Below, piece by piece: positions 59,722 through 64,000 of a stretch of DNA of 64,000 nt (the stretch's first letter is position 1; each line of letters begins with the position of its first letter). The DNA comes from RGIG6375 sp964472725 (GTDB lineage: Bacteria > Bacillota > Clostridia > Oscillospirales > Oscillospiraceae): assembly GCA_964472725.1 (NCBI GenBank), contig CAYYLZ010000006.1, positions 1-64,000 of the forward strand. Direction: 5' to 3'. A program made the position numbers and the translations under genes. The notes under the pieces are model-generated. The model saw only the letters and a program-made list of their open reading frames with translations, searched no databases and was not told where the DNA came from.

Positions 59722-60125
59722 TATTGTGCCTCCTTTGTGCGGCAGTCGCCGCAAATGCCGTAGAGGGTGGTGCGGCCGGGATCGCTGAGGAAGCCGTGCT
59801 CCTTGAGAATGTGGTCGCTGAGGCGGTCAAAGGTGCGGCACTTGAGATGGATAAGCTTGCCGCAGCTTTCGCACTTCAGATGGAAATGCTCTCCGCAGTG
59901 TCCGTCGCCTACGTACTGATAGCAGGCGCTGCTGCTTTCGGTGACGAACTTCTTCACAACGCCCTCCTCCACCAGCTTGTCAAGCTGGCGGTATATGGTG
60001 GTCAGGCCCACCTTGCTGCCTGATTTGGCAAGGTGCTCGGCAATGTCTGCCGCGTGAACGTGACCCTCGCTGTGCTCCTTGAGGCAGGTAAGAACTACCT
60101 CTTTCTGTTTTGTGTTATATGCCAT
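59721..60125 (-). CDS. zur: Fur-family metalloregulator (Zur-like)
   Basis: A 134-residue Fur-family repressor from ATG 60125, with an AGGAGAT ribosome binding site. The winged helix has GLTTIYRQLDKLVEEGVV near 49. The dimer domain has GHCGEHFHLKCESCGKLIHLKC near 83-104, with the CxxC and the later CGDC near 127-130 that bind structural zinc. Placement at the head of a zinc-ABC operon suggests Zur. Nearest alternatives are Fur or Mur. Confidence 0.85.
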   Translation of the reverse strand: MAYNTKQKEVVLTCLKEHSEGHVHAADIAEHLAKSGSKVGLTTIYRQLDKLVEEGVVKKFVTESSSACYQYVGDGHCGEHFHLKCESCGKLIHLKCRTFDRLSDHILKEHGFLSDPGRTTLYGICGDCRTKEAQ

Positions 60126-60183
60126 AGGAATTATCTCCTTTAGCAACCGCAAATTAAATCGAAGACGGCATCAGGTCGGATAA

Positions 60184-60399
60184 ATTTCCGCCAAAGTGCA
60201 CCCAAAAGCCTCGTTAATACACAAAGTATTGCCTGCGTTTTTGGGCACACTTGACGAAAATTTCTCTCGACCAGATATCCGCCGCGATTTAATCAGCGGT
60301 TACCTTGAAATCGAATATGAAAACCGTTTTCATATTGTAATACCGGTAGTGTTCAATGTCAAGGGGAAAATGGAAATGTGGTACGGTTATATAAAATGA
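60184..60399 (+). pseudogene. Gene fragment encoding about 70 residues, no proper start
   Basis: The frame is open from 60184 (right after TAA) to TGA 60399, and its first possible start is GTG 60196 without a ribosome binding site. The end, GYLEIEYENRFHIVIPVVFNVKGKMEMW, given here as residues 40-67, looks like the final beta strands of a larger protein. Base composition is lower in GC than the zur operon. It is probably the 3' remnant of a lost gene; the family is unknown. Confidence 0.4.
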
Positions 60400-60554
60400 T
60401 GTCTGGGAATTTGTAACTATGGTGAATTGAATTTAAGCTATAAAAAATATATACTATATATGCAATATACAATAAGCGGAAGGGGGGATTTCACAATCGC
60501 TTGAAAAGATGAGGTATTGGATTAGAGTGTGAAAGGAGATTGGATTGACAATTA

Positions 60555-61271
60555 ATGAGAACATCGATTTCTTTTTTTGTTATAGCAATAGTAATCCTGG
60601 TTTCTGCTTGTAATACTCGGGTAGCAGACATAGAGACTTATGTGTTGAATGAGGGCAGCATATCTGCTGCGCTGGAAACATCGCGCCCAAGTGATAATAT
60701 GACCGAAGCTCGAGAACGCTTATCGGAACTGAATAGTAAAGGAATGATAGAAGAGAACTGTTCGGTTTGTGAAATGTATCCTATATTGAATATAGCTTTA
60801 TCCGAAGAATGTGAAATAATTTTCTCGGATTCGGGTGCTTGGGTGGGCATGGTCGAAAGTTCGGGTGAGCCGGTGCAATGTATTTATGGCGGAACATATT
60901 TGGGTGGTCCTTATATGCAGCAGGGGTTTGGCGGAGATTATATAAGATATGCGCAGGAATTGCTGTGGGCATTGGACGAGGAGTATATTCCTTGCGCTTT
61001 CGTTAATATAGGTACGTCGGATATGCTGTTGGTTTTGCTTGCTGAAAAGAATGGGGCCTATTCTGTCCTGTGGTATGATGAACTTCTTTCGGTTATTGCC
61101 ACTGAGGGCAAAAAAGAAGGTGCTTACTTTGAAGCGGTTTCGAATGTGACCGGCGAAACCGGGCATGAGTTTAAGGATATTTCCTATCTCGGCGAGGGAT
61201 ATAACAGATATCTTAATGTAACGAATGGAAAGGGGATATCTTATTTGAGCTGCAAGTGGATACCCCAATAA
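60555..61271 (+). CDS. Orphan low-GC lipoprotein
   Basis: A 238-residue protein with a clear lipoprotein signal (hydrophobic 6-18, lipobox VSAC, Cys19). The mature part has two cysteines (NCSVCEMYP) near 67 and otherwise no recognised domain. The coding bases are markedly AT-rich and use codons (ATA, TTA, AGA) that neighbouring genes avoid. The AAAGGAG upstream is about 16 bases from ATG, unusually far. The 60400-60554 leader is AT-rich and holds no gene that I can support. It was probably acquired horizontally. Confidence 0.7.
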   Translation: MRTSISFFVIAIVILVSACNTRVADIETYVLNEGSISAALETSRPSDNMTEARERLSELNSKGMIEENCSVCEMYPILNIALSEECEIIFSDSGAWVGMVESSGEPVQCIYGGTYLGGPYMQQGFGGDYIRYAQELLWALDEEYIPCAFVNIGTSDMLLVLLAEKNGAYSVLWYDELLSVIATEGKKEGAYFEAVSNVTGETGHEFKDISYLGEGYNRYLNVTNGKGISYLSCKWIPQ

Positions 61272-61295
61272 ATGTTGTTCAGCAAAAAATAGTAA

Positions 61296-61333
61296 GGCAG
61301 GACGGGAATAACACCCGTCCTGCCCAGTCTTTT
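61296..61333 (+). terminator. Terminator of the orphan lipoprotein
   Basis: GGCAGGACGGG (61296-61306) pairs perfectly with CCCGTCCTGCC (61314-61324), then TCTTTT. Confidence 0.85.
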
Positions 61334-61396
61334 AAGGGAATTTGTATTGCGTTGTGTAGGTATAATGTAAAAATCCTGAAAATTAGATAGCGCATA

Positions 61397-61852
61397 TCAA
61401 ACTATGGCGAAAATTCCGCAGCTTATGCAGGTCACGATAACTCCTGCGATGGCTACACCGCCGAGAATGGTGGGGAAGGCCACCTTCAGGCGAATGTTCA
61501 GCAGGGCGGCTATAAGGGCTCCCGTCCATGCGCCGGTACCGGGCAGGGGTATGGCGACCAGAATCAGCAGACCCAGCAGTTCGTATTTATATATGAGCGC
61601 GGCTTTCTTTTCGGCGCGGTTTTCCAACCACCTTACCTTGTCCTCCAACCATGCCGACTTGCTGCGCAGCCATGCAAACACCTTGCGGACGAAGAGAATT
61701 ATAAAGGGTACGGGCAGCATATTGCCGATCACGGCAGCGATAAAGGTGACACACACGGGCAGGCCGAAGCCAATGCCTACGGGTATCGCCCCGCGCAGCT
61801 CTATGACGGGAACCATTGACATAAGCAGGGTTAGCAGAAATTTAGATATCAT
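61397..61852 (-). CDS. COG2426 small multidrug export-type membrane protein
   Basis: A 151-residue protein with about four helices of the Sm_multidrug_ex family. Its defining start is SMVPVIELRGAIPVGIGFGLP near 12, and IPLPGTGAWTGALIAALL near 102 is the second conserved loop. Despite the family name, transport of drugs is not well shown. It lies 15 bases downstream of the beta-helix gene on the same strand. Confidence 0.85.
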   Translation of the reverse strand: MISKFLLTLLMSMVPVIELRGAIPVGIGFGLPVCVTFIAAVIGNMLPVPFIILFVRKVFAWLRSKSAWLEDKVRWLENRAEKKAALIYKYELLGLLILVAIPLPGTGAWTGALIAALLNIRLKVAFPTILGGVAIAGVIVTCISCGIFAIV

Positions 61853-61867
61853 TTGTACGGGTTTCCT

Positions 61868-62539
61868 TTATTTGCTCTTGAGTATTACGTTGCCGACGGC
61901 CTTGCAGATGCTGTTCGGCGGAATAACGCCGCGCACGGGAGTGAGGGGATATACGCTGCTGCCGGTACAGACGATGCTGCCGGGATTGAGCACGCTGTTG
62001 CAGCCTACCTCAACTCCGTCGCCGAGAATGGCGCCCATCTTTTTCAGGCCGGTGGCGATGTCGCCGTCGGTGTCGTGAATGTGAACCAGAGTGCGGTCGC
62101 TCTTGACGTTGGAGGTAATGGAGCCTGCGCCCATGTGCGCCTTGTAGCCGAGAACGGAGTCGCCCACATAGTTGTAGTGGGGAACCTGCACGTTGTCGAA
62201 GAGTATTACGTTCTTAAGCTCAGTGGAGTTGCCCACAACGGCGTTTGCGCCCACGAGAGCGCTGCCGCGAATGAAGGCGCAGTGGCGCACCTCGGTGCCG
62301 GGGCCAATGATGCAGGGGCCGGTTATGCTGGCGCTGGGGGCAACAACGGCGGTTTTAGCTATCCATACGTTTTCGCCTCGCAGCTCATATTCATCTTCGG
62401 GAAGAGTGGGGCCGAGGGCGAGAATAAAGCTCTTTATTTCGGGAAGAACCTCCCAGGGGTAAGTGAAGCGCTCAAGGAGGGGACGAGCCAAAGTGTGGCT
62501 CAGGTCGAAAAGCACGGTTATACGAATGCTGTCTGTCAT
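61868..62539 (-). CDS. Left-handed beta-helix (hexapeptide) protein, GlmU C-terminal-like
   Basis: A 223-residue protein from ATG 62539 (GGGAGGTCG upstream). Residues 60-200 carry hexapeptide repeats such as VVAPSASITGPCIIGPGTEV and ALVGANAVVGNSTELKNVIL, typical of a left-handed beta helix; HYNYVGDSVLGYKAHMGAGS near 123 matches the acetyltransferase part of GlmU. The nucleotidyltransferase domain is missing; the first 55 residues are a short helical cap. It is probably a sugar-nucleotide acyltransferase or a related non-catalytic protein. Confidence 0.8.
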   Translation of the reverse strand: MTDSIRITVLFDLSHTLARPLLERFTYPWEVLPEIKSFILALGPTLPEDEYELRGENVWIAKTAVVAPSASITGPCIIGPGTEVRHCAFIRGSALVGANAVVGNSTELKNVILFDNVQVPHYNYVGDSVLGYKAHMGAGSITSNVKSDRTLVHIHDTDGDIATGLKKMGAILGDGVEVGCNSVLNPGSIVCTGSSVYPLTPVRGVIPPNSICKAVGNVILKSK

Positions 62540-62566
62540 AGTACGACCTCCCATAGAGATAAAAAT

Positions 62567-62599
62567 CCGTGGTTTCTGCCATTATAGCAGAAACCACGG
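62567..62599 (-). terminator. Symporter terminator whose loop carries an extended -10
   Basis: A perfect 13-bp stem (62567-62579 with 62587-62599, CCGTGGTTTCTGC arms) ends the minus-strand symporter and is followed there by ATTTTTAT. The loop reads, on the minus strand, TGC-TATAAT, an extended -10 promoter element about 45 bases before the beta-helix gene. No convincing -35 is seen. Confidence 0.7.
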
Positions 62600-62636
62600 G
62601 ATTTTAACATAGCCAAATGTAAATTTACCGGAAACT

Positions 62637-64000
62637 TTACTTCTTGAGGGAGTTCTTGTTGAAGTAATCCTTGGTCATCTTTGCCACAACGCCGGAGAGA
62701 GCCAGCAGCGCGATAAGGTTGGGCAGAGCCATAAGACCGTTGAGAGTATCGGAAATGTCCCACATGAGGGTGCCGGAGCCGGTGGTGCCAACGATGCAGA
62801 TGAGAATGAAGATGACCTTGTAGATGATGTTGACGACCTTGTTGTTGTTGGTCAGGTAGCCCCAGCAGCGCTCGCCGTAGTAGCTCCAGCTGATGATGGT
62901 GGAGAGAGCGAAGAAGAGGAGGCTTATCTGAATAACGGTGCCGCCGATGGTGCCGGGAAGAACTGCGTTGAAGGCAGCTGCGGCGGCTGCGCCCTTGGAG
63001 GAATAGGTTGCCAGAGCCTCGGGAGAAAGCTCGATGCCGGAAAGGATAACGGTGAGAGCGGTGATGGTGCAGATGATAATGGTGTCAACGAATACTTCGA
63101 ATACGCCCCACATAGCCTGCTTTACGGGCTCCTGGGTGTTGGAGGTAGCGTGAGCGATGGGAGCGGAGCCGAGACCGGCCTCGTTGGAGAATACGCCGCG
63201 GGCGACGCCCTGACGCATAGCGACCATGATGGCATAGCCGAAGATACCGCCGCCGACAGCCTCAAAGGAGAAAGCGCCCTTGACGATGGAAAGGAGAGCT
63301 GCGGGGATATCGGTAATGCGCAGGACGAGAACTGCGATACCGGCAAGAACATAGAAGATGGCCATGAACGGAACCAGGTAGGAGGTGACGGTTCCTATTC
63401 TCTTGACGCCGCCGATGACGATGATGGCGACGAGGACAGCGAGGATGATGCCGGTGACCAGAGGATCAAGACCCACAAGGTCATTCATGGCGCCGGCGAT
63501 CTCGTTGGACTGAGCGATGTTGCCGATACCGAAGGAGGTAAGACCGCCGAGAATGGCGAAGATAACGGCCAGCCACTTGAAGTTCTTGCCAAGACCGTTG
63601 GTGATGTAGTACATGGGGCCGCCCTTGTAGATACCGTTTTCGTCGGTCTCACGGTACTTCATAGCCAGCGCGATCTCGGCGTACTTGGTGACCATGCCGA
63701 AGAATGCGGAGAACCACATCCAAAATACGGCGCCGGGGCCGCCGACGAAGATAGCGCCGGTAACGCCGGCGATGTTGCCGGTGCCGACGGTTGCGGCCAT
63801 AGCAGTGGTAACGGCTTCGAAAGCGGAAAGGTTCTTGCCGCCTTCCTTCTCGTCCTTGCGGAAGAGGGAGCCGACGGTGTTTTTCATTATGTAGCCGAAC
63901 TTGCGGACCTGAATGAAGCCGGTGCGGCAGGTGAGGTAGATACCGGAGCCTACCAGCAGAAGAAGCATGATGGGACCCCATGCGAAGCTGTTGACTGCGC
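62637..64000 (-). CDS. Alanine/glycine:cation symporter, 5' end outside the window
   Basis: The AGCS-family (AlsT/DagA-like) symporter couples Na+ or H+ to alanine or glycine uptake. At least 454 residues are present; translation stays open to the window edge (FAWGPIMLLLLVGSGIYLT), so about ten to twenty N-terminal residues are missing. Marks are AVTTAMAATVGTGNIAGVTGAI, GGPGAVFWMWFSAFFGM and MRQGVARGVFSNEAGLGSAPIAHA, all family signatures. About eleven helices are present. Confidence 0.93.
   Translation of the reverse strand, partial: AVNSFAWGPIMLLLLVGSGIYLTCRTGFIQVRKFGYIMKNTVGSLFRKDEKEGGKNLSAFEAVTTAMAATVGTGNIAGVTGAIFVGGPGAVFWMWFSAFFGMVTKYAEIALAMKYRETDENGIYKGGPMYYITNGLGKNFKWLAVIFAILGGLTSFGIGNIAQSNEIAGAMNDLVGLDPLVTGIILAVLVAIIVIGGVKRIGTVTSYLVPFMAIFYVLAGIAVLVLRITDIPAALLSIVKGAFSFEAVGGGIFGYAIMVAMRQGVARGVFSNEAGLGSAPIAHATSNTQEPVKQAMWGVFEVFVDTIIICTITALTVILSGIELSPEALATYSSKGAAAAAAFNAVLPGTIGGTVIQISLLFFALSTIISWSYYGERCWGYLTNNNKVVNIIYKVIFILICIVGTTGSGTLMWDISDTLNGLMALPNLIALLALSGVVAKMTKDYFNKNSLKK

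Overview
The window reads as a chromosomal segment from a spore-forming member of the Clostridia, most likely Oscillospiraceae/Ruminococcaceae-type gut bacteria. Base composition is moderately GC-rich. Genes carry strong AGGAGG-type ribosome binding sites and many stop/start overlaps. The gene content fits a Gram-positive anaerobe: a 2-hydroxyacyl-CoA dehydratase-type ATPase pair, SpoIIQ, YidC/Jag, a cysteine desulfurase/scaffold pair, a HisZ-dependent histidine operon and an ECF thiamine transporter. No rRNA, tRNA, CRISPR array, phage or transposase gene was recognised.

Layout. 1-5200: a P-loop kinase facing away from a two-gene activator/CoA-dehydratase-like pair (a split form of a usually single protein). 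5550-15830: a genome-maintenance and shape run (uvrA, acetyltransferase, small membrane protein, recD2, comF, mreB, radC, uvrB). 15900-17670: glycerophospholipid start (plsY, gpsA; the GpsA carries an odd Glu in its nucleotide-binding glycine loop). 17730-22290: a sulfur operon (metY, cysK, iscS, iscU, MOSC) behind a 17-bp perfect inverted repeat, a promoter and a tiny leader ORF. 22370-24480: an Na+/solute symporter and an XRE regulator. 24870-31550: his operon hisZ-G-D-B-H-A-F-I-E, with repeat elements lodged between hisG/hisD and hisA/hisF, and no hisC or histidinol-phosphatase. 31700-38820: citrate synthase, a secreted lipoprotein serpin, a NusG_II/Gx-transporter pair, spoIIQ with a sigma-F-like promoter, deoC and a MATE pump. 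39070-44650 (minus strand): DUF554, prfB, ddl, murF, hydrolase. 44790-49020: PadR/DUF2812 pair, zeta-like kinase, AEC carrier, and a TPP riboswitch driving thiT. 49218-53200: rpmH-rnpA-yidD-yidC-jag followed by acpP and mrp rather than the usual mnmE/mnmG. 53250-56480: a UroD-family methyltransferase, a copper-amine-oxidase-N repeat protein and a cyclophilin. 56810-60125 (minus): a five-gene zinc/manganese operon zur-znuA-znuC-znuB-dtxR, with two different metalloregulators. 60160-61290: a visibly AT-richer islet with an orphan lipoprotein. 61400-64000 (minus): COG2426 membrane protein, a left-handed beta-helix protein and a sodium:alanine symporter cut by the window end.

The most distinctive non-coding layer is a set of intergenic repeats. 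One is a roughly 155-bp cruciform-forming element, full length or partial, in five places. A second is a series of short palindromes tagged by GTAGGG/CCCTAC whose stems differ in sequence but stay self-complementary. A third is a 248-bp element with TGTCAAAAAA terminal inverted repeats, flanked by a 35-bp direct repeat that is itself a terminator hairpin. No single obviously new defence or metabolic system was found. The best leads are the repeat families, the leader region of the sulfur operon, the serpin, the two-regulator metal operon and the AT-rich islet. All product names rest on motif recognition by eye; no database search was run.
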